This document shows, piece after piece, positions 1 to 12,913 of a stretch of 64,000 bases of DNA; within the stretch, counting starts at the first letter, position 1; each line of letters opens with the position of its first letter. A program made the position numbers and the translations under genes. The DNA is taken from NCBI GenBank assembly GCA_949126835.1, contig OX421503.1, positions 5,915,457 through 5,979,456 on the forward strand, in the 5' to 3' direction. This DNA comes from Anisus vortex (lineage: Eukaryota; Mollusca; Gastropoda; Planorbidae). Under the pieces are notes generated by a model that was not told the origin of the DNA, ran no database searches, and worked only from the letters and a program-made list of their open reading frames with translations.

Positions 1-634
1 GTTTCTCCAAATACCAACTATGGCTTGCGATAAAAAAAACATCAAACCAAATGTCGGCTCATCGTTTAGATGTGCGCTATTGTTTGATGTGCCTCAAATG
101 CGGCAGGGATTGCCCCTCCCGGGTTGGCCTACAAAGCCATTCTCAGCGGTGCGGTTGGATACCTCACCCATGAAGCTACACCATTTTCTCTCGAGACGGA
201 CGGATGCCGACGACGACTCTTTGATGTACGCAAACTACTTTTGTCCTGTGACCCTGAACAATTCGGCTAGATACCGCGTCTGTGCTTTATTATTAACGGC
301 AGCATTAAATACACATTCTTTTTACTTTTGATTGGTGCTACGTGATCCTATTCAATACATTATTTTACAAGTCTAAAAGCACAGTGCACAAATTATCACT
401 ATTGAAAGCTATGATCGGTTTTAATCAATTAGCCCTTTTTTTTTTTAGTTCTAAAGAATGTTATGGTAAAGTGTACACAATCATAATGTATTCACAAAAA
501 TCAACCTCTTGAATGCTCTGCAAACACGTATTAAGTTTGAACTATTTTTCAAATACACCTACAAAACTACTCACATTTGTCTTTTCCGGCCTGTGACTTG
601 TGACATTGCGGTGGGGGGGGGGGGGCAATCGAAA

Positions 635-702
635 TCCGGTTTTAAACCGGTTTTATAGAACCGAAAACCGGTTTTGAAAACAAACCGGTTTTAACATCCC
701 TA
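635..702. mobile_element. End of a hAT-like transposon with repeated ACCGGT motifs
   Basis: Five ACCGGT palindromes in under 60 bp in AAAACCGGTTTT contexts, ending AACATCCCTA; the inverse, TAGGGATGTT, matches the usual start of such elements. A G-run precedes it. The partner end was not found. Confidence 0.45.
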
Positions 703-1712
703 AGGGGAACAGTAAGCTGATACTGCAAGGGACCACCTGTTTCGCAGGAGTTGCCAGAGAAATAGGTTTAATAGGTAAGTTTCTATTGAAACTGAATTAG
801 AAATTTAGGACCTATTAATAATTAAGCCTATCAATTGATGCCTTATTGATTAATTTGGTCCGACGGGATATACTTTGCTTATGTCCAACTTAAAAGTTTG
901 TTGCTTAAAAATTTGCTTCAAAACATTTTTGTTTTTTTAGTAGGCCTGTATAGGCTACCTCTAGGCCTAAGAAAACGTGACACTTATTATTATTTTGCCT
1001 ATGGATGGAGCAAGTTGACATTATTTGAAGGTCAGGTTTTCGTAATTAGGCCTATTTTATTATCAAGCGCGTAGACCTAGTTAGAACGAAGTGAATTGGC
1101 AAAACCTAGTCACGTTGGCATACATAATATCTACCTTTATCACAGCATCTTTCGACCACTTCCGTTTTTCATGCTGGCGATGAAGGCCCCTATAGGGCCT
1201 ATACAATTCGTTTTTTTTTTAAATTAAGGCATACAATGGTGGTTTTGTGGCCAGATCAATGCTCGATTGCCTTTACCGTCTCTAACTAGTGTCAGGTTCT
1301 AAACTGACTAACAGTCGCCCTAAAATAGCCTACTACTTTGGCTAAGCCCAGTGCTTATGGGGGAACAGCCCAATACAATTCCACGCTATAGAGCTATAAA
1401 ACATCGACCCAAGAATGCGTTTTGTAATCTTTGTAGTGGTACATATTTATGGATAGGCGGGCTTACATTGCACGAGGGGAGCTATGAGGGCTAGTCTAGA
1501 TAAAGAAGAATTATTTATTAGAGTCATAAATTTAAAACACATTCGAGGGTGGAGGCCGGCTAGGTAGAAATGTGATACTGAAAGCATAATGACGCTTTCA
1601 AGGAAACAAATAACTATTCCTTTCAAACGCCACACCTGACCTCAAAGATATCCTTGACCCCGTTTATGACAAACGACGTTTAAAAAATAATTATAAAAAA
1701 AACAACAACTAA

Positions 1713-2158
1713 AGCAGTGGTTCCCAGTTCCCAACCTTCTTAATGCCGCGACCCCTTAGTAAGCTTCTAACGTTGCTGTGACCTTTCCCCCCCCCCCCCC
1801 CCCTCCTATTCCAAGCCCAACCGTAGGCTGCTACAATTATCTTCGTCGCTACCTTATAATTGTAATTTGCTACTGTTATAAATTGTAATGTAAATATCTG
1901 ACGTGTAGAATGCTTTTCCAATGTTAAAAATTAAAGCTTTTTGATTAATCACATGTGTTAACGTTAGAATAAAGCCTTGTGTTGAATACTTAAGATGTTA
2001 AATGTATTTCTTATTATTACTACAGTCTCGTTACCTAGGACCGGCGAAAATAGGCCTATGTGTTTTCCGATGGTCTTAGAAAGTCTTAGGCGACCCCCTC
2101 GAAATGGTCGTTCGACCCCCAAAGGGGTGCATGGCGACCCCCAGGTTGGGAAACGCTG
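1713..2158. mobile_element. hAT-like MITE
   Basis: Starts CAGTGGTTCCCAGTTCCCAA and ends with the inverse TTGGGAAACGCTG; GCGACCCC motifs lie near both ends, as in widespread CAGTGGTT hAT-derived repeats. It contains a C17 tract. Confidence 0.6.
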
Positions 2159-2589
2159 AACTAAAGTAAAGTGACGATCGTCAATGGTGGAGGTGCGTCA
2201 CGTGACAGCTAATCAACCTAGACTTTGATATCGTATCTGAATGGGAATCGTGTTATGTGTGGGTGTGATAAGTGATCCGTCAATATTTGCGAGAACTATA
2301 CTAAAGGTGAACCGTGCTTTTTTGTTTTGTTTTTAAATTCAAGTTAGCCCATGTGGCATACGGGTATGGAAGGGGTTACCTGAACAAACCAGGAAAAATA
2401 CCAACAACTTTACCAACGTATAAAACCCTGATCAAAATGAAAGACTAGACTCAATTAAGCATAGGACGCAATAAACTTCTTTATATAGGCCTAAGGAGAA
2501 GGATCGTCAAACGAATTTTCGCACGACAGCCTCTTGACTACCGAGTTCCATTATGAGTGGTAAACAAAAATAAAGTATCTCGTCGAACA

Positions 2590-2825
2590 AGCTTTCACAA
2601 GTTTCTCTGGTCACATCATACTAGGGGATTGTGTGGCTAGTACAATGCCTCTTAGCATTTATTTTACCTCAACTAAAGTCTGGTTATGCCTACCCTTCAG
2701 AACTGTGTAGACTCAGGAACACCCTGCAGACCCGAGAACAAATCCTAATTTTCACCAGGATTCGAACCCAGTTCGTCCCAGCCGAACGATATGAGTGACA
2801 TTATCCGTGGTAGGGTAGCCTACAC
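2590..2825 (-). mobile_element. tRNA-derived SINE copy
   Basis: Minus orientation. The tRNA-like head with a B-box-like GGTTCGAATCC relative lies at the high-coordinate end (ATTCGAACCCAG on plus), then the body (ACTCAGGAACACCCTGCAG) and the tail GGTCACATCATACTAGG. Confidence 0.65.
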
Positions 2826-3486
2826 AATTAGAAAAAGAAACGTTAAGAGTTAAGTGGGGGCAAGAGAGAAAATCGGCTTCCTTGGAACAACAGGTTACAA
2901 CAATGAATGTTTTCTTATATACTACCATTACATACATAATGTAATATGACTGTTCACATATACGCGAACTGAATATACAGACCATACATACAAATATATG
3001 CAGAGAAAGAGGGTGAGAGAGATATACATAATGCAACTACACCTAAAGTCAAGGATTCATGACTTTACTTATTAAAACGACACACGTAAAGAAGCAATGA
3101 ACAATAGCCTATCAATGATACAAACACACGACAGAGAAATAATTATTATACATGTGAATGCATATAGCCTACACGTAAATATATAGACGAAATAAAATAC
3201 AATTATCGCTGTAGCTTATAAATCGATATATCCCCCTGGCCCCATACCCTTCCTTGTCACATTGCCCACCCTACCTGCCCTCGAAACCTGATATACGCCC
3301 TGATTAAACTATCTATAAGTAGGCCTATTTGATATTATTCCCTTTTTTTTTTTAATCTAAAATATTTTATATATTTCAAAGCCAGCTTTTCATGAGCTAA
3401 AAATACAACTCAAGATCGTTCTTTGGTTCTTGTTTTTCTTCGTCTCTTCTTTTTATTTAAATTTTTATTGGCAGGTATACCCGTCA

Positions 3487-3510
3487 CCCCCCCCCCCCCC
3501 CCCCCCCCCC
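3487..3510. repeat. C24 homopolymer
   Basis: Uninterrupted run of C. Similar G/C runs occur at 612-625, 1787-1803, 7657-7669 and 26360-26384. Confidence 0.9.
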
Positions 3511-4039
3511 AACAAAAATAAAAGTGAAAAAAATAAATAAAAATAAGGCGCATGAATTTACTGATTATTCCCCTTGCTGAGGGTTGTTCATTTCCTTCCA
3601 CATAGCTTGCCACCTTTTTGACCTTTCAGTTCAACAGAAACCGAAAACGAGGGTTTTTAAGACATGAAAGCTGATACAGAAAATATAACAACAGTGGTTC
3701 TTAAACTGCGTCTATTTGATGAATTGATTTTTTTTTTTTTCATGGTTGGACTAATTGGGTTATTTTTTTTTTCAGTGAATTTAACCAATTCTGATATTCA
3801 ATCGAACATTTACAAATTTTGACACACAATCTAACCGTAATTATATTTTCATTGTTGGACTTTAAAAGTGTTACAATTGTTTAGTAGTATGCCTATGAAA
3901 GATTAAGCCTTTAAAAGCTTGCCATTTCCTTTCGTGCTCCTTTCTAAGTTTTAACAAAAACAATGCGAGAACAAATGCATTTAAGGTACTCTGAAGATAA
4001 CTGGCAACCCTATGAATGACAAAGTATCTTGTGTAGGTG

Positions 4040-4215
4040 TTTCTTATCTTATATATTACAGACTCTCTATCTATAAAGAAGATTATTGCGTCCTACGCTC
4101 ATCCGCGGTCCGAGTCTAGTCTTGCATCTTTATTAATGTTTTAAATGATGTTAAGTTACTGGTTTTCCTGGTTTGTTCAGGCAACCCATTCCATGCCCGA
4201 ATGCCACTTGAGAGG
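4040..4215 (+). repeat. Dispersed repeat D copy
   Basis: Family marked by ATTACAGAC..CTTCTATA, GATTATTGCGTCCTACGCTC, GAGTCTAGTCTTGCATCTTT, and TTTGTTCAGGCAACCCATTC. All copies in the window run in plus orientation. Confidence 0.75.
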
Positions 4216-5699
4216 AAAGATCAACAGATCTATGGATTACAACTGGTCCAATTCGTGATAATTAAGCAGTGAATTTTTCTTATTACGTCTAGAGACTCGA
4301 GTAGCCAATACATTTAAATGCAGTAAGTTAAGTTGGACACACATTCCCTTTTAATGCTTTGAATAAATTAACTCTAGAACGCTGTTTCACACATACTATA
4401 GTGGCTAATGATCTAAAATATTACTAAATCCATCACCTCTCCCAACCCATCAAAAAAAAATATATAAAAAATTGTACTTTGATATCCTAAAGTAAAGTTT
4501 ACAAAAAAAAAACAACACTTAAAGTTCATCACATTGAAATAAACCCGTTCTTTTTTTTTTTTCTTCATTTAAATTTTTCTTTCACAAACAGGAAACCCAA
4601 ATAAATTAGAAAAAAAAAAGACAGTCCACAAAGAAAGGGAAATGATTTCATTTATATTAAAGTTATTTGAATTAAAAAAAAAATAGATTTGTTTAATCCT
4701 TTATATTTAGTAAGGATGTATAATTTAAAAAGTACATATACATTTATTCTTTGTTTTTAAGTGACCTTATAATGACTTAATTGTTTGACCTGAGCAGGAT
4801 AATGTGGCTGAAGTTGACAAGAGTGTGGCTCAAGTGGACACTATTGTGTCCGTAGCATGGCTCTAGTGGACATACATTTTTGTAGAGTGTGGCGGAAGTT
4901 GACATAAATTGACCAGAGTGTAGATGAAGTTGTTATACAAATTTGATGGCGATTGTAGCTGGGGATAAGCCTCCAAGCCTTAAACAAAATTTGCCTCCCT
5001 AAAGCATGGGTTTTTAGTAAAATAGTTTCTAATTATACATTTTTATCATAACTAAAAGTGGTAAGAGTTAAATGTGTTAATAATACTTTAATTTTCATAT
5101 TATAAGCATTATATGACAGATGGTAATATCACCGTTTGAAATGTATCTGTCCACATATTATACATGATTGTCGGTTACTATCCCATGTTAACCCTTTAAA
5201 GCTCAACTAAAGAGGTTTTCCTCAAAATTTAGATAATAGTTAATTGAAGAAGTATAGAGTATTAACATCATTGATTCAAATCTTATGACCTAAACAAAAA
5301 GGCTTTGTTTAAAAAAAAATAGTAATTGAGTCCAAAGGTTACAAGATTGGGAATTGCTAAGTTTGGCAATCCCATGATCACCCATTGAACGTGACGTTTA
5401 AAAGAAGGAACAAAGCAAACAAAGCATGACTCACTAAATATGTACACTTAAGCATTATTTTTTGTAAAAAGAAAGAAGCTAGTTAACATTCAAGAACGTG
5501 GCAATATGACCTTTTTATACTAGAGTTTCCAATTTCTGACTTCAAGTCTTTTTGCCGAAAATTATCCATCTCAAATGGCTAGGAGATTTGGATTTTTCCA
5601 CCTCTCCTCCTCCATGAAAAAAGAAAAAAAAACACATTAAAATTTAGTTCTAATACAAAACTAATTACATTAATTAGGTATCCTGTTGGACTAAATTTT

Positions 5700-5945
5700 A
5701 ACATAGGCTGGTGAAGCAGCACTACCAGTTTCTACGGACACGGCATACTAGGTGATTGTGTGGCCAGCACTATGCACAGCCGCCTTTACTTTACCCAAAT
5801 TTAATAAGGTCAGGTACCCATCAGAACTGGGTAGACTTAGGGACACCGTCCAGACTCGAGAAAACGTCCTAGTTTGTACCACGATTCCAACCTAAGACCT
5901 TCGGTACGCCAGTCGAACGAGCTACCGCTCGGCCACCCGACTTAC
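5700..5945 (-). mobile_element. tRNA-derived SINE copy with complete head
   Basis: On the minus strand the head reads GGGTGGCCGAGCGGTAGC (A-box) and GGTTGGAATCG (B-box), followed by the shared body with CTACCCAGTTCTGATGGGTA and GTAAAGGCGGCTGTGC. Best preserved tRNA-like head in the window. Confidence 0.75.
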
Positions 5946-6809
5946 GAAGGATAGGATAACATGTTTAAAGAGTATTGCATCATTAATGCTCATTATCGGG
6001 CCACGGTCTGTCTAGCAGCAGTGAGCTAAGATGGTTGTAGCAAAAATCCAAGGATCAAGTCGTATGCTAAAATTTGTTTTTCAAGGTCTGGGTGTCCCTG
6101 ATGTTACCCAAACCATATCGGTATCTGATCTTAGCTGGGGAAAAAAAAAGCAATAACGGTTTGGGATTGTATTGGCAACACTTGTATATCGTTGCCACAT
6201 AAACCTCTAAACTACCTTTCACTGGCAAATATAACACGACATGGACTGAATAGAAATATTTTTATTTGTATACTCAATATTAGGGTTAGGCCTATGCCTA
6301 TTGTATGTTTCAACATATCGAAAGAACGTTTGAACATTTTAGAACGTCAATATTGCTCCAGAAGGCTAACTGAACTACAGATTACACTTTACGTACCAGT
6401 TTGGCATTAAAAAACACATATACAACCATGTTTATGTTAATTTATGTAAGCGCTGTGTGTGAAGAGCGTATGAAATTTTGACGTAAACAAGTCTGGAACT
6501 AGTCTAGTTGGTACTCATTGGTATTCATTGGGGTTATTCATTTAGGAGTATTCTCACACAATAAACACATTTGCACTATAAATGTGTACTCGTTTAACGC
6601 CAGTAAACACGTTTCTATTTCAGACACAGCTATTTTTACGTAAACACTGGTATAAAACGAGTTGTTTTTCTGGTTGTGCCATATTTGTAGCTATATGTGG
6701 AACATGAATTAAAGATATTAAAAACAAATCAATTCTCAATCAATCAAAGGACTAACCTTTCACTCAATGTATTGATCATCTAGCTATTTGCTTATCGATT
6801 TTTTTATTT

Positions 6810-7245
6810 TTCTATTTATCTATCTATCTATTTATCTATCTTTCCATTCTGCCATCTATCTTACTAAATATATTCAGCCGTTGTTTATAACTCTTGTTAG
6901 AATGGTATAAATTATAGTCCTATTTATAAGTTGCCAATGAACACTTTTGACCCCGGAGTATTTGTAATCAAATCACCCTTAAATTGTGGACTTTTTCATC
7001 GAGACTTACGTGGTCTCCACAGTACAGAAGAAGATCTATTCACATATATATCAATCCATTTATCCAGCTATCAATCTAACTATATATCTACTAACCAGTT
7101 TTACTATATTATTATAATATCAATAAATCTTTTAGCACTCTCTCTATTTATCTATTTAGTATGTGATTGCCTATCTATTATTTATCTATCTATACATATA
7201 TCTGTCTTTTTGTCATTCAGTCTGCTTGACCTTTTTCGTGTTTGC
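6810..7245 (+). repeat. (CTAT)n-rich low-complexity region
   Basis: Interrupted CTAT/CTATT repeats. The 141-codon plus-strand ORF over it is rich in I, Y, S and L and looks like repeat translation, not a gene. Confidence 0.7.
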
Positions 7246-7445
7246 AAATCTTCCTGTCTATCAGTCTCTAATATTTTCTCTGTTAATCAATTTTTGTCTT
7301 TCAGTTTCGGTTTTGTAGATTCCGGAAAGCACACACTTTTTTTCCCATTCGCATAAAAACAAATTTAAGCTTCCCCATCTCCACCCCACCTTTTCTCCAT
7401 AGAATCGTGCCTGCAAGTTTTCACTAACTTTTTAACGTGCAATAA

Positions 7446-7745
7446 AACAGCGGTCGGCAACCTCTTAACCCTTACAGTCCCGGGCGCGTATATAGCGGGA
7501 CTGAAGATAGCATAGATAGAAAGTAGGTCGGTACGGGAAGGGTTAATAGTAAAATGATTAAGTTTATTATGCCTTCAGCGTGCCAATAACAACATAAGAG
7601 TCACCCTGTTCTTGCACCCAATGTTTTGTAGAAGAGACATGATATTGCTTTTATGAGGGGGGGGGGGGGTGAGGGTTTGCGTGTCATTGAAAATCGTTAT
7701 GCGTGCCAATTGTGGCACGCGTGTCTTAGGTTGCCGAACCCTCAC
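7446..7745. mobile_element. hAT-like MITE, TCGGCAACC family, copy 1
   Basis: Starts ACAGCGGTCGGCAACCTC and ends AGGTTGCCGAACCCTC. Inside is TGCCAATTGTGGCACGC. Interrupted by the TTAA MITE. Confidence 0.6.
7465..7546 (+). mobile_element. 82-bp TTAA-bounded MITE, copy 1
   Basis: TTAA on both sides, inverted ends CCCTTACAGTCCCG and CGGTACGGGAAGGG, conserved core GCGCGTATATAGCG. TTAA flanks are the piggyBac target-site hallmark. It is nested inside the hAT-like repeat at 7446-7745. Confidence 0.65.
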
Positions 7746-7854
7746 AAGAGAACACAGGAAATGTTATTTTATATCCGTTTCTCAACGTGTTTAAAAATGA
7801 TTTGGAAGGAGTGTCAATTGTTAACTTAGTAACGTATCATCATATCTTTTTATT

Positions 7855-8065
7855 GGTTTTCTTGACTTTTTCATACAACCCATTCCATACCTGATGCCGT
7901 TCGGGAAGAGAGAGTACTGCATTTGTTCTTGCATAAGGGATACGAAACATATTTTGGTCCTTATGTTTGTCTGAGCATTGTATCAGATTGTTATTGTGTT
8001 GTATTTTAAAATTAGAATTGAATCCCTTATGTAATATTTCTACTTTACTCTTCGCTCTTCCGTCC
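7855..8065 (+). repeat. Dispersed repeat D, 3' part, abutting the 41-bp minisatellite
   Basis: Has CAACCCATTCCATACC, GGGAAGAGAGAGTACTGC, GAGCATTGTATCAGATTG and TATTTCTACTTTACTC. The minisatellite begins in its 3' end, where other copies read GTTTCTAG(A/G), so the array seems to have grown from the end of this repeat. Confidence 0.65.
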
Positions 8066-8069
8066 TCTT

Positions 8070-9215
8070 GTGTTTCTAGATTTAGTGATTCAACTACATG
8101 TGTTACTCTAGTGTTTCTAGATTTAGTGATTCAACTACAGGTGTTACTCTTGTGTTTTTAGATTTAGTGATTCAACTACAGGTGTTACTCTTGTGTTTCT
8201 AGATTTAGTGATTCAACTACAGGTGTTACTCTTGTGTTTCTAGATTTAGTGATTCAACTACAGGGTTTACTCTTGTGTTTCTAGATTTAGTGATTCAATT
8301 ACAGGTGTTACTCTAGTGTTTCTAGATTTAGTGATTCAACTACAGGTGTTACTCTTGTGTTTTTAGATTTAGTGATTCAACTACAGGTGTTACTCTTAGT
8401 GTTTCTAGATTTAGTGATTCAACTACAGGTGTTACTCTATTTATTCTAGATTTAGTGATTCAACTACAGGTGTTACTCTTGTGTTTTTAGATTTAGTGAT
8501 TCAACTACATGTGTTACTCTTGTGTTTCTAGATTTAGTGATTCAACTACAGGTGTTACTCTAGTGTTTCTAGATTTAGTGATTCAACTACAGGTGTTACT
8601 CTTGTGTTTCTAGATTTAGTGATTCAACTACAGGTGTTACTCTAGTGTTTTTAGATTTGGTGATTAAACTACAGGTGTTACTCTAGTGTTTCTAGATTTA
8701 GTGATTCAACTACAGGTGTTACTCTTGTGTTTCTAGATTTAGTAATTCAACTACAGGTGTTACTCTAGTGTTTCTAGATTTAGTGATTTAACTACAGGTG
8801 TTACTCTTGTGTTTTAGATTTAGTGATTCAACTACAGGTGTTACTCTTGTGTTTTTAGATTTAGTGATTCAACTACATGTGTTACTCTTGTGTTTCTAGA
8901 TTTAGTGATTCAACTACAGGTGTTACTCTAGTGTTTCTAGATTTAGTGATTCAACTACAGGTGTTACTCTTGTGTTTCTAGATTTAGTGATTCAACTACA
9001 GGTGTTACTCTAGTGTTTTTAGATTTGGTGATTAAACTACAGGTGTTACTCTAGTGTTTCTAGATTTAGTGATTCAACTACAGGTGTTACTCTTGTGTTT
9101 CTAGATTTAGTAATTCAACTACAGGTGTTACTCTAGTGTTTCTAGATTTAGTGATTCAACTACAGGTGTTACTCTTGTGTTTTAGATTTAGTGATTCAAC
9201 TACAGGTGTTTCTCT
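8070..9215 (+). repeat. Minisatellite, 41-bp unit, about 28 copies
   Basis: Unit approximates GTGTTTCTAGATTTAGTGAT / TCAACTACAGGTGTTACTCTT. A rare variant with GGTGATTAAAC occurs at about 8656 and again about 368 bp later, within a matching series of flanking variants, indicating duplication of a nine-unit block. Confidence 0.95.
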
Positions 9216-10084
9216 TGTTGGTTGTGAATATTCGCTGGAAATGAACTTTGCTGCTATTTTCTGAATTAGTTCAAACTTTTAAATGTTTTCTTTTGTTGAT
9301 AGATCTAATACAGAAGATGCATAGTCTATTAACTAATCACCGTCAATGCTTACAAGAGAGAAAATAAAAAAAAACATGTTAATACTTTTAGTTTAATATG
9401 TTTATGGGAGGATTAGGCAGAGCCTTATAGAAATACAAGTAGACAATTAGTAACGTGATTTTTTGCCAAATCAGCAATATTGGTTTTGCAATTAGCGTAC
9501 AAAAAAAAAGTAACTATCCGATAATTTTTAAGGTAATTATTATGTGTCGCTTGAAAGACTGAGATTATAGGTAATCATTTAATCAGGAATGATGTTTGCG
9601 TCACTATATCAAACGGAGGACTATGACGTAAAATGACTGCATTTCGTTGCTCAGAGTTTAGATTGCAGCAACTTAAAAGCCGATACTTAGCTTACGTCAA
9701 AACACGAGAGATAAAAATTAACTAAGAATATGACATAGCCTACTATTTTTAATGTTACGATTGAGTGTATTATGGATTTCCCAGTACAACGCGTCACTTG
9801 CTGTTGTCGTCATAACATGAAGATTGTTTATTGACGCAAATAGATAAGGCTATACAGAATCTATATACACTAGTAAATCTATGTTCTTTTATAATCCAGA
9901 AACATTTACATGTCGATTTATACTTTCCAACTTATAAATTAAACATTTAAATTGTATTAGACATTGTTTTTGGACCTTTGTATCATTATTACATTTCAAG
10001 CATTAAAGTTATCGTAAAATGTTTGTGTAGTTAATAAGATGAGTAAGTAAAGTAAAGTACCCTTCGAACCAAACTGATTATAGG

Positions 10085-10310
10085 GCTGTTGTAACAGCGT
10101 TTACCCGTTTATGTGGCCGCGGCATACTATGGAATGCGTGGCCAGTAGAATGCCCAACCGCCTTTACTTTAACCCAACTAATGTCAGGTACACATAAGAG
10201 CTGGGTAGACTCAGTGACACCTTCAAGTTTATGGAAATAATCCCAGCCTCCACCAGGATTCAAACCTAGGACCTTCGGATCGTCAGTCAAATGCGCTGTG
10301 GCTCCACTAC
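10085..10310 (-). mobile_element. SINE copy, same family
   Basis: Body in minus orientation (plus reads GCCGCGGCATACTATGG, CAACCGCCTTTACTTTAACC), with a degraded tRNA-like head near 10250-10305. Confidence 0.65.
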
Positions 10311-10601
10311 CGTGCCCAAAATAGGGTAGGGGAAGGGGTAAACATTGTTTGACATAATTTTAAACGGGAGGTCTCTAATTGTTTGACAGTTGTTGACAAA
10401 GGGGCGGGATGGGAGTAAAAATCTCGTAAAAAATTGTTGACGTAATTAATGGACGAACCCTTGAGGCGAGTGGGGACAAAAACATAGGACACCCCCACTG
10501 GGTATGTCACATGAGGGCGTGCCTCAGAACTTAAATACATCTCCCGCACCTTTTTTTTTTACACCAGGAATTAAAATTCTTCCTGGTTGATTAATACTTT
10601 A

Positions 10602-10785
10602 GAGCAGAGATCGGTAACCTTAGGCACGCTTGCCAGACTTGGCACGTAGAGCGATTGTCAATGGCACGCGGAAGATCCCCAAATGTAGAGAAAAGAGCTT
10701 AATGACATTAAGGCTTTTGGCACGCTGAACGAATTAGAAATCCTACTTTGGCACACTGTTTCAAAAGATTGCCGAGCCCTGCTAT
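10602..10785. mobile_element. hAT-like MITE, TCGGCAACC family, copy 2
   Basis: GAGCAGAGATCGGTAACCTT at one end and TTGCCGAGCCCTGCT at the other; internal GGCACG motifs as in the other copies. Confidence 0.6.
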
Positions 10786-12913
10786 AGAGTAGTGTGTTTT
10801 TATTTTCTTCAGGGGTTATGTATTTCAGTGTGACAATATAATTCATTAAAAATAATACATAAAAATATGATTTTTCTTTGACTAATGCCATAAATCTTTC
10901 GTAATTATTGCCAATAACTCTAATGTTAACAAAACCTACAAAATACTTTGTTGTTGTTTCTTTCTTAAAAATAATACCACTTATTTTATTATCTTATTAC
11001 AGATTATGTTAAGAGCTTTTGTGCTATAATTCTAAGAGTTATTGTGGGTTTGCGGCTTATTATACAAAGACCTTTCTTTCTTCTATCGAAATCATATCTC
11101 ATTAGCTCTAGTGTATTGAATGTCATGCTCTGTTTGACCGAAAAAAAAAAGAAAAAGAATGAACGATTTCAAAATTCAAATTCAATGAATCTGATTGGTT
11201 AGTTAAGGAGAAGGAAACCGAAACCGACCGCTAAAAAATATAAAAATATCGTATAGCTTCCTACTAGTTAACGTTACAAGGTTAAGGTGACCGACTTAAC
11301 GTCTCTATGCAAACTCCTTGGTTTACATTAATAGCATTGTTTATATAACAAGCATTGTATCTAAAACAGAAAATTATGTTTATATATTTATATAAGCATT
11401 ATATTTAACACTTTTTTAAACAAGAAAAATAAGTGTCTATGCAACAAGATTCGTCATCATAAGGTGCCATGCCTGTTGGCGATCATGTCATTCTACGTAT
11501 CATTTCTTCTAGCAAACTCTAGCATTTTTGTTTTGTCATGCCATGTCATTCCGCTATATCATCTAATATCTTCCTTCTCGGTTTTTCTCTGCATCTCTTT
11601 TCCTCCAGCTTTCTAGTTACTATGATGTTTTCGATTTTTTAAACGTTATAATTAATGGTATTTACATATTGACATTTTGATCACCTCCATATTGGATGCT
11701 TTCTCTGTCCATGACACTTGCTGCATTCTTCTTCTAAACTACAGCTCTGCACTTTCCAAATATGTATCAAGATTAGAAATAGATATGCAGTTTTAATAGT
11801 TTGTGGCTATATATGTAAATGTGGGCTTCATTAACGGTGGTTACGAGCACAAGATATCAGCGCTATGCAAATATTATTATTATTATTAGATTTTTTAAAT
11901 TTTCATTATGAAATCTTCTAATTTGTATAGTATATACTTTTTTATAGAGCAAATCAGTTAAAAATACCATAGAAAAATGTATGTTATTTTAATATATAAA
12001 AATATCTATAGATCTACATTTCAATGTATCTATATCTATTATCAGTATTATCTATATCAATATATCTCTCTTTATACTTATCTATATAAAAAGTTTGACC
12101 AAACTTTTAAAAGGATATTACAAAAGGAAGTAGATATAATGTCAATTGAAGTGTGGGAGTTTAAAACTTCAAAAATGTTTATATTATATTTTATAATTTT
12201 AAAATAAATGTTCCTTGACAAGGAAGTAAATGGATTCCTGGTGAGCGATTCGTCAATATATATTTATATAACAATAAACATTCAATATAGTCAACTCTCT
12301 CCACAAATTTCATTAACATTTTAATGCATGATATAAATCTGTATAATCAACTAACATAATATAATATTTTACAATCATATCGCAGATGCGATTCGTTGTA
12401 AGTAAACAGTCGTTAAATGCATGTTATAAATTTAATTATAATACTGAAAGCTGTATTTAAATAAAAGGCACACAAAATACTGATAAGGAGCGAGGGCGAA
12501 TATAGCAATGTTGGGCGAAATAGCGAAGGCGACGTGTAAGTTTGGAAAGACAACGTCTCTCTAGCTCTCTCTGTGTTTGTGTGTGTGTGTGTCTGTTGGA
12601 TTGCAGTTATTGGTGAAATGTTGAACATTTTATATCGTATGAATAGGCCTACTATAATAACAAAATTGGCCAAACAAGTCTCCCTAATTCGATATAGCAT
12701 AAGCAAAGTGTAATTTGACGGGAAACGCCACGGGGTAGGTGGGCGCCTATAATATAGTTCGCCCCTATGCACAATTTACCATAGCTACGCCTTTGCATAG
12801 ATCCTTTTTTCTAATCTCATTAGTAGGTCAATGCCCTAAAACAAAAAAGAACAAATGTCACAAAGTAGGTCATTGGCAGTTTTTTTGTGATGTAAAAGTT
12901 TCATTTTGTTTTG

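Larger units (their letters stand above)
1..12913. other. Gene-poor region 3' of receptor 1
   Basis: Apart from the repeats listed, I see no convincing exon: no long open stretch with good splice sites, and codon use in the ORFs present looks random. The receptor 1 3' UTR should lie in 12400-12913, but no clear minus-strand AATAAA was found. Confidence 0.6.

Noticed and set aside
20..331. 103-codon plus-strand ORF
   Set aside because: No recognisable domain; composition suggests part of a dispersed repeat; cannot be supported as a gene.
6931..7356. 141-codon plus-strand ORF
   Set aside because: Mostly translation of an interrupted CTAT microsatellite.
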